This document shows positions 9,202-20,235 of a stretch of 64,000 bases of DNA, piece by piece. Under the pieces are notes generated by a model. That model did no database searches and was not told the DNA's origin. It saw nothing but the letters and a program-made list of their open reading frames with translations. How positions within the stretch are numbered: position 1 is the first letter of the stretch; each line of letters starts with the position of its first letter. The DNA lies in assembly GCA_015066365.1 (NCBI GenBank), contig SVON01000001.1:62001-126000 (forward strand). The letters are read 5' to 3'. This DNA is from Oscillospiraceae bacterium (lineage in GTDB: Bacteria > Bacillota > Clostridia > Oscillospirales > Acutalibacteraceae). The translations under genes and the position numbers were made by a program.

Positions 9202-9939
9202 TTAGATAACTGTGCCGCCGTTCGGCGCCAATACTTGTCCGGTAATAAATCCGGCCTGTTCGGAAACCAGGAAGGACACTGCGTTTGCTACGTCCTCCGG
9301 TGTGCCCAGTCTGCACAAAGGCGTTTCCTCCGCTAATGCAGATAAGGTTTCTTCGTCAAAGCCGGCCATCATATCGGTTTTAATCACACCGGGGGCCACA
9401 CAGTTGACCCGAATACCGGCAGGTCCCACTTCTTTGGCCAATGCCTTGGTGAAGCCGATGACTGCCGCCTTAGCGGTGGAATAATGCACTTCACAAGAGC
9501 CGCCGGTCTGCCCCCACATAGAGGAAACGTTGACGATCGTACCGGCATGGTTGCGGATCATCTCCGGAAGTACGGCGTGGCAGGTGTTATAGATACCGTC
9601 CACATGTACCGCCATCATACGGTGCCATTCCTCCGGGGTGATGTCGGTGAACAGTTTTTGTTGCGCAATTCCCGCATTATTAACTAAGGCGGTGATGGGG
9701 CCCAGCGCTAGCTGAATATCCTGCACCATCCGGTGAACTGCGGCTGTGTCTGCCACGTCGCACAAATAGGTTTGCGCCTGTTTCCCATTTGCGCGGATTT
9801 GGTGACAGACTGCTTCAGCTTCATCAATAGAGTGAAGGCAGTGCACCGCCACCGCAAAGCCGTCTTTGGCTAACTGTAACGCGGTCGCGCGACCGATCCC
9901 CCGGGATGCCCCGGTAACCAATGCGACGCCCTTCATCAC
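9202..9939 (-). CDS. SDR family 3-oxoacyl-ACP reductase-like protein
   Basis: ALVTGASRGIGRATALQLAKDGFAVAVH; YSTAKAAVIGFTKALAKEVGPAGIRVNCVAPGVI. Confidence 0.88.
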   Translation of the reverse strand: MMKGVALVTGASRGIGRATALQLAKDGFAVAVHCLHSIDEAEAVCHQIRANGKQAQTYLCDVADTAAVHRMVQDIQLALGPITALVNNAGIAQQKLFTDITPEEWHRMMAVHVDGIYNTCHAVLPEMIRNHAGTIVNVSSMWGQTGGSCEVHYSTAKAAVIGFTKALAKEVGPAGIRVNCVAPGVIKTDMMAGFDEETLSALAEETPLCRLGTPEDVANAVSFLVSEQAGFITGQVLAPNGGTVI

Positions 9940-10418
9940 AGTTCCACCGAGAAGGAACGACCGGTCATCTCGTAGGCCTCAAAGTCGACGCCGGTCATTT
10001 TGAACATCAATTTGGAGGCTTGTACCGAATCGCTGTCGCTGTATTTATCCGACAGGTACACCACCCGCTTGACACCAGCCTGAATGAGCGCTTTGGCACA
10101 TTCGTTGCAAGGGAACAAGGTGGTATAGACCGTTGCCCCACGGATGCTGCCGCCACCATAGTTGAGAATGGCGTTGAGCTCGGCGTGGCAGACGTACAGA
10201 TATTTGGTATCTTTGGGCGCTCCGTCTCTGGCCCAGGGCATTACCTCGTCGGAGCAACCGGTAGGCATACCGTTATAGCCAACCGACAGAATTTTTTTGT
10301 CGGGACCAACAATACAGGCGCCTACCTGAGTGCCGGGGTCCTTGCTGCGCTGTGCAGACAGCAGGGCGATGCCCATAAAGTAGGCATCCCAACTGAGGTA
10401 ATCGGTTCTTTGGTTCAT
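9936..10418 (-). CDS. dCMP deaminase (ComEB family)
   Basis: CHAELNAILNYGG and PCNECAKALIQAGVKRVVYL zinc-binding motifs. Confidence 0.9.
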   Translation of the reverse strand: MNQRTDYLSWDAYFMGIALLSAQRSKDPGTQVGACIVGPDKKILSVGYNGMPTGCSDEVMPWARDGAPKDTKYLYVCHAELNAILNYGGGSIRGATVYTTLFPCNECAKALIQAGVKRVVYLSDKYSDSDSVQASKLMFKMTGVDFEAYEMTGRSFSVEL

Positions 10419-10420
10419 AG

Positions 10421-11485
10421 CTATATCTCCTTAACAAGCAGTTTTGATACAATTTCGGTATACCGGCGAAACGCACCGGGCAAGGGATAGACGCTTTGTA
10501 GATCCTCTAAGGAGGCAAACACATAGTCGGCCGGTAAAGTAACCGGTGTCTGTATTCGATACTGTGCTCCGGCCATACGCCATTCGATGTGGGAGAACAG
10601 ATGTTTACATACCGGTAAGGCTTCGGCGTTGGTGCAAACGGTCTTGACCGGATCCGGCAGTGCGTCTAATGGCGATTCGGACAAGGTATGCGGGAATTCC
10701 CACATACCGGCCAGTAAACCCGTCTCTGCCCTCTTGTGAAGCAAAACCGAGGGCGGAGTGGAATTGGCTATTACCACGGCAACGGCGTGCTGTTCCACGC
10801 GGCGCTTGGTCTTTTTGATGCGTACCGGAAGGTGCTGGGTCAAGCCTTCGCGAAAAGCAACACACTCGTGGCGGAGCGGGCACGTATGACACTTTGGTGT
10901 ACCGGCGGGCAGGCATACCGTCTCTCCCAATTCCATCAACGCCTGGTTAAATCGACCTGGTTGCCGTTCCGGAATTAATTGCCACGTAAGATCGGTGAAC
11001 TTCTTCTTTCCGGCTGTGGAGAGAACGTCGGTATTGTCGCCGGTCAGACGAGCAAGCACCCGCATAACGTTGCCATCCACCGCGGGTGCGGGGATGGAGA
11101 ATGCAATAGAGGCGATGGCGCCGGCGGTATAATCCCCTATGCCGGGCAGGGTGCGTAGTTTGTCATAATCCGGAGGGAGATCACCGTCGTATAGTTGGAC
11201 CATCGTTTGGGCGGCTTTCTGAAGGTTTCTGGCTCTGGAATAGTAGCCAAGCCCTTCCCAGAGTTTCAATAAGGACTCCGTATCGATCTCGGCCAAAGCG
11301 TGTACGTCCGGTAACGCAGCAATAAAGCGGTGATAATACGGAATGACCGCCTCTATGCGTGTTTGCTGTAACATAATTTCAGAGATCCAGACGTGATACG
11401 GGGTGGCATCAACGCGCCACGGTAGTGGGCGAAAATGGGTGGAATACCACGCAAGCAAAGGTTTGGTTATGCGTTCAGCATCCAC
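10421..11485 (-). CDS. mutY: A/G-specific adenine glycosylase
   Basis: WRVDATPYHVWISEIMLQQTRIEAVIPYYHRFIAALPD; LPGIGDYTAGAIASIAF; Fe-S CHTCPLRHEC. GTG start with GGAGGTG RBS. Confidence 0.93.
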   Translation of the reverse strand: MDAERITKPLLAWYSTHFRPLPWRVDATPYHVWISEIMLQQTRIEAVIPYYHRFIAALPDVHALAEIDTESLLKLWEGLGYYSRARNLQKAAQTMVQLYDGDLPPDYDKLRTLPGIGDYTAGAIASIAFSIPAPAVDGNVMRVLARLTGDNTDVLSTAGKKKFTDLTWQLIPERQPGRFNQALMELGETVCLPAGTPKCHTCPLRHECVAFREGLTQHLPVRIKKTKRRVEQHAVAVVIANSTPPSVLLHKRAETGLLAGMWEFPHTLSESPLDALPDPVKTVCTNAEALPVCKHLFSHIEWRMAGAQYRIQTPVTLPADYVFASLEDLQSVYPLPGAFRRYTEIVSKLLVKEI

Positions 11486-11557
11486 TCTGTCACCTCCAAA
11501 AGCAACCAAGATATACATATAAATTAGTATAACATATAATCAGACAATTGACAACAT

Positions 11558-11598
11558 AAAAAAACACCTTTGTCAAAAAAATCGACAAAGGTGTTTTT
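11558..11598 (-). terminator. Terminator downstream of upp
   Basis: aaaaacacctttgtc/gacaaaggtgttttt hairpin with flanking A/T tracts. Confidence 0.85.
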
Positions 11599-11603
11599 GA
11601 GGA

Positions 11604-12236
11604 TTATTTTGTGCCGAAGATGCGGTCACCGGCATCGCCGAGACCGGGCAAGATATAGCCATTTTCGTTAAGGCGATCATCCAGGTTGGCGCAGTACACC
11701 TGTACATCCGGATGCTTTTCGGTTAGAAATTTCAGTCCTTCCGGAGCGGCGATGATGCACATAAATTTGATGGAGCGAGGATGCTTCTGCTTGATTTGGT
11801 CAATAGCATCCACCGCAGAGCCACCGGTAGCCAGCATCGGGTCCAAAACGATGACATCTCGATCCTCGATGTCCTTAGGCAGCTTGCAGTAATAAGGGTG
11901 TGGAATCAGGGTCTCCTCATCGCGGTACATACCGATATGACCAACACGAGCGGAGGGCACTAATTCCAGCGCACCGTCCACCATACCCAAACCGGCGCGC
12001 AGAATCGGGACAAAAGCCAGTTTGCGACCGGCAATGACTTTCCCCTTGGCAATGGTGAGGGGTGTTTGTACGTCCACCACGCAGGTGGGGAGATCGCGGG
12101 TGGCTTCGTACACCAGCAGTTCAGTGATTTCCTTAATCAGTCCACGGAACTGATTGGACGGGGTATTAACGTCTCGGAGCATGCTGAGTTTGTGCTGAAT
12201 CAACGGGTGGTCTGCAATAAAGGGTTCCTTAGCCAT
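11604..12236 (-). CDS. upp: Uracil phosphoribosyltransferase
   Basis: [52 protein letters not shown]. Confidence 0.95.
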   Translation of the reverse strand: MAKEPFIADHPLIQHKLSMLRDVNTPSNQFRGLIKEITELLVYEATRDLPTCVVDVQTPLTIAKGKVIAGRKLAFVPILRAGLGMVDGALELVPSARVGHIGMYRDEETLIPHPYYCKLPKDIEDRDVIVLDPMLATGGSAVDAIDQIKQKHPRSIKFMCIIAAPEGLKFLTEKHPDVQVYCANLDDRLNENGYILPGLGDAGDRIFGTK

Positions 12237-12260
12237 AATCATTCCTCCTATATCAAAATT

Positions 12261-12974
12261 CTATTTGCTTGCTAACTTGCTGTTTAGTTCTCTTTCCGCT
12301 TGTGGTAATCGTAAGTATTCCGGTAAAAGGTCTTCGGCGGTAACCGTTTCGTCAGAGAGGAGCTTTTCCATAGCAACTAAGGCGGTGCCGCTGGCGTTTT
12401 GGTAGCGCACCGGTGCGGGAGCCAAAGAAAGTTGCGGGATAGTGCTATTCAATGCTTTGTAGGTGAGTTCGCTACCGTCCCCCACCAAGATGATGGGACG
12501 ATCCTGATTCTTGAGCATTTCTTCCAGTTGGTTAAGGGTCAAGGCAGCGTCTGCGGTGAGGCGCACCGGCTTACCTGCCTGGTTTATCTCAAACAAAGCG
12601 GTGTATACCTGTTGACACCGCGCGTCCATCGTGCCGCAAACAAGCGTACCACAAGGTGCCGACACCTGAACCGCCATCGCCTCCAGCGTAGAGACGGAAA
12701 CACAGGGTAGATTATCTGTGAAGGCTAATCCCTTTACAGCGGAGACCCCGATGCGCACTCCGGTGAACGAGCCCGGTCCGGCATTGACAGCGACGGCGTC
12801 CAGTTGGTTGACGGTCAAACCGGTAATTTCAAGCAAATGCTGAATCATCGGCATTAAAGTTTGACTATGGGTCAGGCCATTATTGACGTAAAAGGAGCCG
12901 AGTATACGTTGGTCTTGTGCGATGGCGCAGGATACCGGTTTTGCTGAGGTATCCACCGCTAAAATAATTGGCAT
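12261..12974 (-). CDS. tsaB: tRNA threonylcarbamoyladenosine biosynthesis protein TsaB
   Basis: MPIILAVDTSAKPVSCAIAQD...VNAGPGSFTGVRIGVSAVKGLAF. Confidence 0.93.
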   Translation of the reverse strand: MPIILAVDTSAKPVSCAIAQDQRILGSFYVNNGLTHSQTLMPMIQHLLEITGLTVNQLDAVAVNAGPGSFTGVRIGVSAVKGLAFTDNLPCVSVSTLEAMAVQVSAPCGTLVCGTMDARCQQVYTALFEINQAGKPVRLTADAALTLNQLEEMLKNQDRPIILVGDGSELTYKALNSTIPQLSLAPAPVRYQNASGTALVAMEKLLSDETVTAEDLLPEYLRLPQAERELNSKLASK

Positions 12975-12979
12975 TGACG

Positions 12980-13396
12980 TCACTCTCTTTCGATCAGTCT
13001 TGTGTGTTCGTCTACTCTCTGAATGTGCAGACGAATGGTTTCTTCCGGTAGTGCGGCTTCGATATTTTCGCTCCACTCTACCACGAGGATGCAACCGGCA
13101 TCCAGATAATCAAAAAAACCGGTTGCATAAAGATCGTCCCACGTTTTAACCCGGAACATATCAAAATGAATGAGGGGCGGGTTTCCACCGTAGTCGTGTA
13201 CAAGAGCAAAGGTGGGGCTGGATACTTCCTCGCGACGGAGTCCTCTGCCTGCGGCGATACCGCGTACCATGGCGGTCTTCCCCATGCCCATCCCGCCAAA
13301 AAAGGCGACAACAGTTCCGCCGGTCAATTCTTGGGCGAGGCGATAGCCATATTCTTCTGTAGCGGCTACGGATTCTGAGCGAAATACCTGGCTCAT
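12980..13396 (-). CDS. tsaE: tRNA threonylcarbamoyladenosine biosynthesis ATPase TsaE
   Basis: GGMGMGKTAMVRGIAAGRG; SSPTFALVHDYGG...HFDMFRV. Confidence 0.92.
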   Translation of the reverse strand: MSQVFRSESVAATEEYGYRLAQELTGGTVVAFFGGMGMGKTAMVRGIAAGRGLRREEVSSPTFALVHDYGGNPPLIHFDMFRVKTWDDLYATGFFDYLDAGCILVVEWSENIEAALPEETIRLHIQRVDEHTRLIERE

Positions 13397-13490
13397 CGCG
13401 CCTTCACCTCGTTTCATTGTATAAAAAGCGTGAAATTTCCCTACATTTCTTGTATTATATCATAACTTTTGAAATAATGAAAGAGAAATC

Positions 13491-13519
13491 TTGCAAGTTA
13501 TAGAAAAGTTCGTTATAAT
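13491..13519 (+). promoter_or_regulatory. Sigma-A type promoter for rodA-like gene
   Basis: TTGCAA - 17 nt - TATAAT, upstream of RBS agaaaggagg. Confidence 0.7.
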
Positions 13520-13560
13520 AATAGCGTTATGAACAGATTTGACAGAAAGGAGGTTCTACT

Positions 13561-14712
13561 ATGCGCTATGGAAAACGTTCCGCTTTTGATGGTCTTCGCT
13601 CGTTTGTGCGCTATTCTAATTTGCGTCTCATTCTGTTGTGCATTTTAGCCTCCGCGTTCGGCTGTATTTTAGTCTATTCTTGGTCTTACGGTGTGGGTCA
13701 AGGTTTTGGCGGCGTGTCCATTCAGATCATCGCTTCAATTCTCGGTTTTCTAATTGCTTTGTTTATCTCTCGTGTGGATTATGAAAACATCTGCGCGTTA
13801 TGGCCGCTTTGGACAGGCTTCTCCCTCTTGCTGGTGTTGCTCACTTACACACCCTTGGGGCTTAATGCTGCCGGAACAGACGACACCGCGTGGCTGGCTA
13901 TTGGCCCCATCACGTTCCAACCGTCCGAGTTGTTGAAAATCAGTTTTATTATTTCAATGTCGATGCACTTAGTAAAGGTGCAGGAGCACATCCGAGAGTT
14001 CAAAACGGTTCTTCTGTTGGGAATGCACGGCGCGTTCCATATTTTTCTGGTGTTTTTACAGGGTGATGATGGAACGGCGTTGGTGTTTATTGCCATCTTC
14101 TTGTCGATGATGTTGGTAAGCGGTGTCAATCTGCTGTACTTCATTATTGGGTTTGCCGGTGTGTTTTCGGCGATCCCGATACTTTGGACCTTCTTTATGA
14201 GTGATGATAAGAAAGCGCGGTTTCTGTGCATTCTTCCCGGATATATTGATCGGTTTTTAGAGACGGAGGGTTGGCAACAGTTTGAGGCGTTGAAATCCAT
14301 TGGCTCCGGGCAATTGACCGGTGTGGGATATCTGGAGGGACATAATCCGGATCTGTTTGCGCGGAATAACGATTTGATTTTCATTGTTGCGGCAGAAGAG
14401 TTCGGTTTTATTGGCGGTATGCTGCTGTTTGTGTTGATTGCGTTGTTGGTGTACGAGCTGTATCGTTCTGCCAGAATGGCACAAGATGCATTGGGTTCGT
14501 ATCTCTGCATTGGTATGATGGCACTGATCGGTTTTCAGTCGCTGATCAATCTGGGAATGAACCTGCGTGTTTTGCCGGTTATCGGCATTACTCTCCCCTT
14601 CTTTAGTGACGGAGGAAGTTCGGTGTTGACCTTATATCTCGGTATTGGTCTTGCGCTGAGCGTTTCCTTTTCGGAACGAACACGACGAAGAAACGGACTT
14701 TCCCGAATGTAA
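13561..14712 (+). CDS. FtsW/RodA/SpoVE family (SEDS) protein, RodA-like
   Basis: GPITFQPSELLKISFIISMS; LTGVGYLEGHNPDLFARNNDLIFIVAAEEFGFIGG; LRVLPVIGITLPFFSDGGSSVL. Confidence 0.92.
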   Translation: MRYGKRSAFDGLRSFVRYSNLRLILLCILASAFGCILVYSWSYGVGQGFGGVSIQIIASILGFLIALFISRVDYENICALWPLWTGFSLLLVLLTYTPLGLNAAGTDDTAWLAIGPITFQPSELLKISFIISMSMHLVKVQEHIREFKTVLLLGMHGAFHIFLVFLQGDDGTALVFIAIFLSMMLVSGVNLLYFIIGFAGVFSAIPILWTFFMSDDKKARFLCILPGYIDRFLETEGWQQFEALKSIGSGQLTGVGYLEGHNPDLFARNNDLIFIVAAEEFGFIGGMLLFVLIALLVYELYRSARMAQDALGSYLCIGMMALIGFQSLINLGMNLRVLPVIGITLPFFSDGGSSVLTLYLGIGLALSVSFSERTRRRNGLSRM

Positions 14713-14748
14713 AAAAAGAACCCGCCAACGGCGGGTTCTTTTTTTGTT
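14713..14748. terminator. Bidirectional terminator
   Basis: aaaaaagaacccgccaacggcgggttctttttt. Confidence 0.85.
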
Positions 14749-14751
14749 ACA

Positions 14752-14958
14752 TTACTCTTCGATGGCGTCGACGATATCCTCGTCATCCATGTCAAAACTG
14801 TTGTAATCGTCAACGTCGTAGTCAAAAGCCTCCTGCTCACACCAAGCTTTTCTCTTGGCGCGGGCACGCAGAACCAGAACCACGATGGTGGTGATGGCGG
14901 CCACAACAGCGGCGATGATCGCAATAGTTACCCAACGGGATTTGGTGCTCTTTTCCAT
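14752..14958 (-). CDS. Small single-TM protein with acidic tail, unknown function
   Basis: WVTIAIIAAVVAAITTIVVLVL TM then DYDVDDYNSFDMDDEDIVDAIEE; RBS aaggaggtc. Confidence 0.65.
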   Translation of the reverse strand: MEKSTKSRWVTIAIIAAVVAAITTIVVLVLRARAKRKAWCEQEAFDYDVDDYNSFDMDDEDIVDAIEE

Positions 14959-15049
14959 AATTAGACCTCCTTAGAATATCGGTTGAATTGATTTATAACC
15001 AGTATACCTTAAATGGGACAAAAAGTCAATAGTGACAATTTGGAAGACG

Positions 15050-16981
15050 TTACTCCTGGGTTTTCAAAGCCGCGTTGTCGTCATCCATCAGCGCCTTGAA
15101 TTCGGCGCCGTCCATCTTTTCGTCCACCATTAGACGTTCTGCTACGGCTACCAGTTTATCCATATGAGCGTTCAGCTTTTGCTCGGTGGCGGTATAAGCC
15201 TCGGACAGCATACGGTGCACCTCGGCGTCAATTTGAGCGGCAATCTCTTCCGAGTGATTACGGGTGTGGCCAAAATCACGGCCTAGGAACACTTCGTCAC
15301 TGTCAGAGCCGGCATAACAGATGGGACCCAACTTTTCGCTCATACCGAATTTGGTAATCATTTTTCGAGCGATTTCGGTGGCACGCTCAATGTCGTTGGA
15401 GGCACCGGTGGAAATATCCTCCAGTGTCAAGGCTTCAGCCACACGACCGCCTAACAGGACTTGGATGTCTTCCAGCATCTCGTTACGGCACTTGTAGGAG
15501 CGATCCTGCTGCGGCAGGCTCATCGTATAACCGCCGGCCATACCACGAGGAATGATGGAAATCTGGTGCACCGGATCTTGGGTGTCGCAGAAATAGGTTA
15601 CAACCGCGTGACCGGCTTCGTGATAGGCGGTCAGCTTCTTCTCTTTTTCGGTCATTACATGGCTGCGCTTTTCGGTGCCGACCACCACCTTGACGGTGGC
15701 CTCGTCGATCTCCTCCATCGTGATGGCGTGGAGATTGCGGCGCGCAGCCAGCAGGGCGGCCTCGTTCAGCAGGTTTTCCAGATCCGCGCCGGTGAAACCG
15801 GCGGTGGACTTGGCCACCACAGACAGGTCAACGTCAGGGGCAAGAGGCTTGCCCTTAGCATGCACCTTAAGGATTTCTTCACGCCCCTTCAGGTCAGGGG
15901 TGTTGACCACAACCTGACGGTCAAAACGACCGGGACGCATCAAGGCGTGGTCCAGCACGTCCGGACGGTTGGTGGCGGCGATCATAATGATGCCCTCGTT
16001 ACCGCTAAAACCATCCATCTCCACCAGCAGCTGGTTGAGGGTCTGCTCGCGTTCGTCGTGACCGCCGCCCAAACCGGCGCCGCGCTGACGGCCCACAGCA
16101 TCGATCTCATCGATAAAGATGATGCAGGGGGCGTTTTTCTTAGCTTGGTCAAACAAGTCGCGGACACGGGAGGCGCCTACGCCCACGTACATCTCTACAA
16201 AGTCGGAGCCGGACATAGAGAAGAACGGCACGCCGGCTTCGCCGGCTACGGCTCGTGCCAACAGGGTTTTGCCGGTACCGGGAGGGCCCACCAGCAGAAC
16301 CCCCTTGGGGACTCGGGCACCCAATTCGGTGAAGCGGCGGGGGTTCTTGAGGAATTCCACCACTTCCTGCAGTTCTTCTTTTTCTTCGTCGGCACCCGCC
16401 ACGTCGTCAAAGGTGGTCTTACGCTTATCGTCAGAGGCTTGCTTGATCTTAGCCTTACCAAAGCCAAGGATTTTGCCGGGACCACCATCCATCGAGCCAA
16501 AGGAGCGACGCAGAGAGGCGAACATCAGCACCATCATCAGCACCATCAGGATGATGGGGAGCCAGTTGGCGATCCAGGAGCTGTCGGTAGGTGCGATATA
16601 GTTGTATTTTACATCGTTTTCGGTTGTTTCGTCCCGGTTAGCCGGATTCACCAAATCTTTCATAATTTGAGAATCAAAATGGCTGACGTTGGGGACCGAA
16701 TAGGTCAGAACGTCGTTTTTGTCTACCTTACCGTCCTTGTTTACGTCGGTACGGACGTTTGGACGTAGTAAAATATCTAACTGACCGGTACCCTGATCCA
16801 GAGTGAATTCCTCGACTTGACCTAATTCAAAATAGTGAATGTAGTCGGAATACACCTTGTCGTCAGCGTTGTTACCTCCGCCTAAGCAAGAGGACAGCGC
16901 CAAAAACAAGGCGATCGGAATGCCAATGAGCAAGGCAATTCTGAGAAACGTCTTGCCGGAGTTGTTCTTTTTAGGTTCCAT
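15050..16981 (-). CDS. ftsH: ATP-dependent zinc metalloprotease FtsH
   Basis: [51 protein letters not shown] zinc motif. Confidence 0.97.
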   Translation of the reverse strand: MEPKKNNSGKTFLRIALLIGIPIALFLALSSCLGGGNNADDKVYSDYIHYFELGQVEEFTLDQGTGQLDILLRPNVRTDVNKDGKVDKNDVLTYSVPNVSHFDSQIMKDLVNPANRDETTENDVKYNYIAPTDSSWIANWLPIILMVLMMVLMFASLRRSFGSMDGGPGKILGFGKAKIKQASDDKRKTTFDDVAGADEEKEELQEVVEFLKNPRRFTELGARVPKGVLLVGPPGTGKTLLARAVAGEAGVPFFSMSGSDFVEMYVGVGASRVRDLFDQAKKNAPCIIFIDEIDAVGRQRGAGLGGGHDEREQTLNQLLVEMDGFSGNEGIIMIAATNRPDVLDHALMRPGRFDRQVVVNTPDLKGREEILKVHAKGKPLAPDVDLSVVAKSTAGFTGADLENLLNEAALLAARRNLHAITMEEIDEATVKVVVGTEKRSHVMTEKEKKLTAYHEAGHAVVTYFCDTQDPVHQISIIPRGMAGGYTMSLPQQDRSYKCRNEMLEDIQVLLGGRVAEALTLEDISTGASNDIERATEIARKMITKFGMSEKLGPICYAGSDSDEVFLGRDFGHTRNHSEEIAAQIDAEVHRMLSEAYTATEQKLNAHMDKLVAVAERLMVDEKMDGAEFKALMDDDNAALKTQE

Positions 16982-17014
16982 TATTTCGCTCCTATCGTTG
17001 GTATATTTGCGGCG

Positions 17015-18376
17015 TTATTGGACTCGAATTACCAATAATCGCTTGGTTTCTGGGGTGATGACCGCTCTTTGGTCACAGGCGTAACCGGGTATAAGCAGTA
17101 CGCCGGTATCGTCACAAAGGAGCGGATAACCGTCCCGCTTTTGCGCAGGTATTTTCCATTCGTTCATCAGCTTTTTGAGACTTTTATGGATACCGCGCCC
17201 AGCCAAATGTAGGGTGTCCCCCGTTTGGCGGGGGCGTAAGCACAAACCGCCTTGTATTGTATCATAATCTATCGCGCTATTGGCGAATAAATTATGAACT
17301 TTGGCGGCATCGGAGACCGGCAATAAAGAAATCGTATACTGCTGATTGTTAAAGGTTAGGGTTGTGGGCAGTACGGTGATGGGAATTGCTACCGGCTTTT
17401 CCGGTGCTGGTTCAGCGAGTTTTGTCATGGTGAGAGCACCGTCGTGTACCAACACTACGTGCTTGTCCGGTAACAAGGCTTTGCCGGTGCCGGAAAGGAT
17501 GAGGTGCTCTACGGCGCGAATGTGTGTCTCCTCTACCGATTTCAATTGATGCTGACGTAACAGCAGGCGGATGGCTCTGCGTCGCAGCGCCCCTGCCGCT
17601 TCTCGCAAGGGCTGGATGCAGAGAACTTCGCCCTTGGTAGCGTGATCTAATAGTTGGCGAGAAAGTTCATCCAACAGGGCGACGTCTTCTGCAATATGGT
17701 TTTGGAAGCGTAGCAACGAGGCGTCTACCGCCGGGTTGATTTCGCGCAACAGCGGCAACACTTGGTGGCGCATACGGTTGCGGGTGAACTGCATATCCAA
17801 ATTGGTTTCATCCAGGACGTAAGGCACCTTGTTGGTATTACAATAGCTTAAGATTTCTTCCCTGTTACAAGCTAGCAGAGGACGGCAGACGTAGTTGCGC
17901 TTGACCGGAATGCCTTGCAAAGCGTCTAACCCACAGCCCCGCACCAAATGCATCAGCATGGTCTCAGACTGATCCGAAGCGGTGTGGGCGGTGACGATCC
18001 AGTCTGCCCCGATCTCTTGCCGTAATTGCTCAAAGCGCAGATAGCGGATTTCGCGCCCAGCTTCTTCCAGCGTGAGGTTGTGCTCTTTGGCAAAACGACC
18101 AACATCTTCTCGGTATACGGTGAGCGGAATGCTATGCTCCGTACAATACCCGCGCACAAAATCCTCGTCCCGCTGTGCCGCTTCACCTCGCAGTCCGTGG
18201 TTAAGATGCACCGCGGAGAGGTGTAGACCGGGTTGTGGCCAATGGGCCAGTGTATGCAGAAGTGCCATAGAATCCGGTCCGCCGGAAACGGCTACCAGCA
18301 GGTGGGAAGGGGCAGAAAACAAGGCGTTTTTCTGCGTAAAGGTAAAAACCTTGTCAGTAAAATTCACGAATTTCAT
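17015..18376 (-). CDS. tilS: tRNA(Ile)-lysidine synthetase
   Basis: VAVSGGPDSMALLHTLA; AVHLNHGLRGEAAQRDEDFVRGYC; CRPLLACNREEILSYC. Confidence 0.94.
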   Translation of the reverse strand: MKFVNFTDKVFTFTQKNALFSAPSHLLVAVSGGPDSMALLHTLAHWPQPGLHLSAVHLNHGLRGEAAQRDEDFVRGYCTEHSIPLTVYREDVGRFAKEHNLTLEEAGREIRYLRFEQLRQEIGADWIVTAHTASDQSETMLMHLVRGCGLDALQGIPVKRNYVCRPLLACNREEILSYCNTNKVPYVLDETNLDMQFTRNRMRHQVLPLLREINPAVDASLLRFQNHIAEDVALLDELSRQLLDHATKGEVLCIQPLREAAGALRRRAIRLLLRQHQLKSVEETHIRAVEHLILSGTGKALLPDKHVVLVHDGALTMTKLAEPAPEKPVAIPITVLPTTLTFNNQQYTISLLPVSDAAKVHNLFANSAIDYDTIQGGLCLRPRQTGDTLHLAGRGIHKSLKKLMNEWKIPAQKRDGYPLLCDDTGVLLIPGYACDQRAVITPETKRLLVIRVQ

Positions 18377-19743
18377 AAGGTATTGGTTTGGTCAAGCGAC
18401 GTGAACTGTGTGAATTCACCGGCCCACGCCAGTTCCACCGTGCGCAATTCGCCGTGACGGTTTTTGGCCACAATGACTTCGGCGATGCTGGGACCGCCTG
18501 TAGCGGTTGGGTCTTGGTCACCGGAGTTGTAATACTCCGGACGGTATAAGAATAGCACCTGGTCGGCATCCTGCTCGATAGAGCCGGATTCACGCAGGTC
18601 TGCCAGTGCGGGACGGTGGTTTGCCTGCTTTTCCGGGCCACGGGACAACTGAGCGCATACCATAATAGGGACGTCCAGCTCTTTTGCCATAACCTTTAGA
18701 CTTCGGGTGATGTCGCCCACTTCTTGGACGCGGTTTTCTGTTTTCTGGCCGGATTTCATCAAGCCAAGATAGTCCACCACCACAAACCCCAAATTTGGCA
18801 AGCGCCGTAGACGGGCTTTCATCTCCGGTACCGTAATGCTGGGCGTATCGTCCAAAAAAATGGGGGCGTTACATAGGTTGCTGGCCGTCATGGTCAGGCG
18901 TGACCATTCGTCAGCGGTCAGGTTACCGGTACGAAGTTTTGTGCTGGGAATGCGGGCTTCGGTAGAAAGCAACCGGTTGACCATTTGTTCACGGGACATT
19001 TCCAGATTAAAGAAGGCCACCACCCGATTCTGTTGTACTGCCACGTTGCGTGCCACGTTCAAGGCAAAACTGGTTTTACCCATACCGGGACGGGCACCGA
19101 CGATAATCAGGTCGGAACGGTTGAGACCGCTGGTAACCTCATCCAACGCAGAGATGCCGGTAGGGATGCCGATAAACTGACTGCGCTGAGCAGGGTCGGT
19201 CAGCTTATGGAACATTTCAAAGTTGCTGGTCAGAACGTCTTTCAGCGGCATCAAACCGCCGGTCTGTCTCCCCTGCCGGATATTGAAAATCTTTTCTTCG
19301 GCTGTATCCAGCAACTCCCTAGATTCGCTGGAGGGATCCATAGCAGCCTCTGTGATCTCGCGGGCCGCTTTAATCAGACAGCGAGCCTCGTATTTGTCGC
19401 GTACGATCTTCGCATAATTGGGAAGATTGGAGATGAACGGCACGAGGTTAGCCAGTTTCAGCAGATATGTTTTACCATCCTCGGAAGAGAAAAATCCCTC
19501 AGATTTCAGTGCTTCCAGAACCGTCACCAAGTCGATCTGCTGGTTGAGGTTCATCTTTTGGAGCATCACCGCATAGATAGAGCGATGCTCCGGCAGATAG
19601 AAGTGCTCTGCTTTCAGCGTGTCGGCCACCGTATTGATCTGTTCGGGCTCTAGCAAAATGGCACCAAGTACCGATTGTTCTGCCTCTAAGCTGTACGGCA
19701 AGCCCAGACCGTCGTTCACTTGTGTGGTTTTTGCTTCCGCCAT
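18373..19743 (-). CDS. dnaB: Replicative DNA helicase DnaB
   Basis: LPYSLEAEQSVLGAILLEPE; GARPGMGKTSFALNVA; QLSRGPEKQANHRPALADLRESGSIEQDADQVLFLYR. Confidence 0.96.
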   Translation of the reverse strand: MAEAKTTQVNDGLGLPYSLEAEQSVLGAILLEPEQINTVADTLKAEHFYLPEHRSIYAVMLQKMNLNQQIDLVTVLEALKSEGFFSSEDGKTYLLKLANLVPFISNLPNYAKIVRDKYEARCLIKAAREITEAAMDPSSESRELLDTAEEKIFNIRQGRQTGGLMPLKDVLTSNFEMFHKLTDPAQRSQFIGIPTGISALDEVTSGLNRSDLIIVGARPGMGKTSFALNVARNVAVQQNRVVAFFNLEMSREQMVNRLLSTEARIPSTKLRTGNLTADEWSRLTMTASNLCNAPIFLDDTPSITVPEMKARLRRLPNLGFVVVDYLGLMKSGQKTENRVQEVGDITRSLKVMAKELDVPIMVCAQLSRGPEKQANHRPALADLRESGSIEQDADQVLFLYRPEYYNSGDQDPTATGGPSIAEVIVAKNRHGELRTVELAWAGEFTQFTSLDQTNTL

Positions 19744-19772
19744 AGGGAAAACCACCTTTCTGTTATGATTCC

Positions 19773-20210
19773 TTATTCGGTCACTTTGACTGTGATTTTG
19801 GCGACCACGCCGCTGTGGAGTTTAATTTCGGCAGGATAGCTGCCAAAGGCTTTGATATCGTCCATGGTGATTTTGCGCTTATCTACCTTGACGTTATACT
19901 GTTTCGCCAGTGCGTCGGCCACTTCTTTGGTGGTGACAGAGCCGAACAAGCGGTCACCATTGCCGCGGGCCTTGATCTCCACCACCTTATCCTTTAGGCT
20001 GTCGGCGGTGCTCATGGCGTTTTCCTTTTCCACGCGTGCGTGGTACTGGGTGGCCTCTTCCTTGGTGCGCAGTTCGTTCATTGCCTGGGAATCAGCCGGG
20101 ATCGCCAACTGGCGGGGGAACAAAAAGTTGCGGGCATAACCGTCGGAGACGTTGACCAACTGACCGGCCTTGCCCTGACCTTTTACGTCTTGTTTGAGAA
20201 TCACTTTCAT
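19773..20210 (-). CDS. rplI: 50S ribosomal protein L9
   Basis: [36 protein letters not shown]. Confidence 0.97.
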   Translation of the reverse strand: MKVILKQDVKGQGKAGQLVNVSDGYARNFLFPRQLAIPADSQAMNELRTKEEATQYHARVEKENAMSTADSLKDKVVEIKARGNGDRLFGSVTTKEVADALAKQYNVKVDKRKITMDDIKAFGSYPAEIKLHSGVVAKITVKVTE

Positions 20211-20235
20211 AGGGAAACCTCCTGTGGGATTTATG

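Noticed and set aside
15461-16768. 435-aa plus-strand ORF antisense to ftsH
   Set aside because: Shadow ORF: His/Gly/Gln-rich low-plausibility protein, fully overlapped by unmistakable FtsH.
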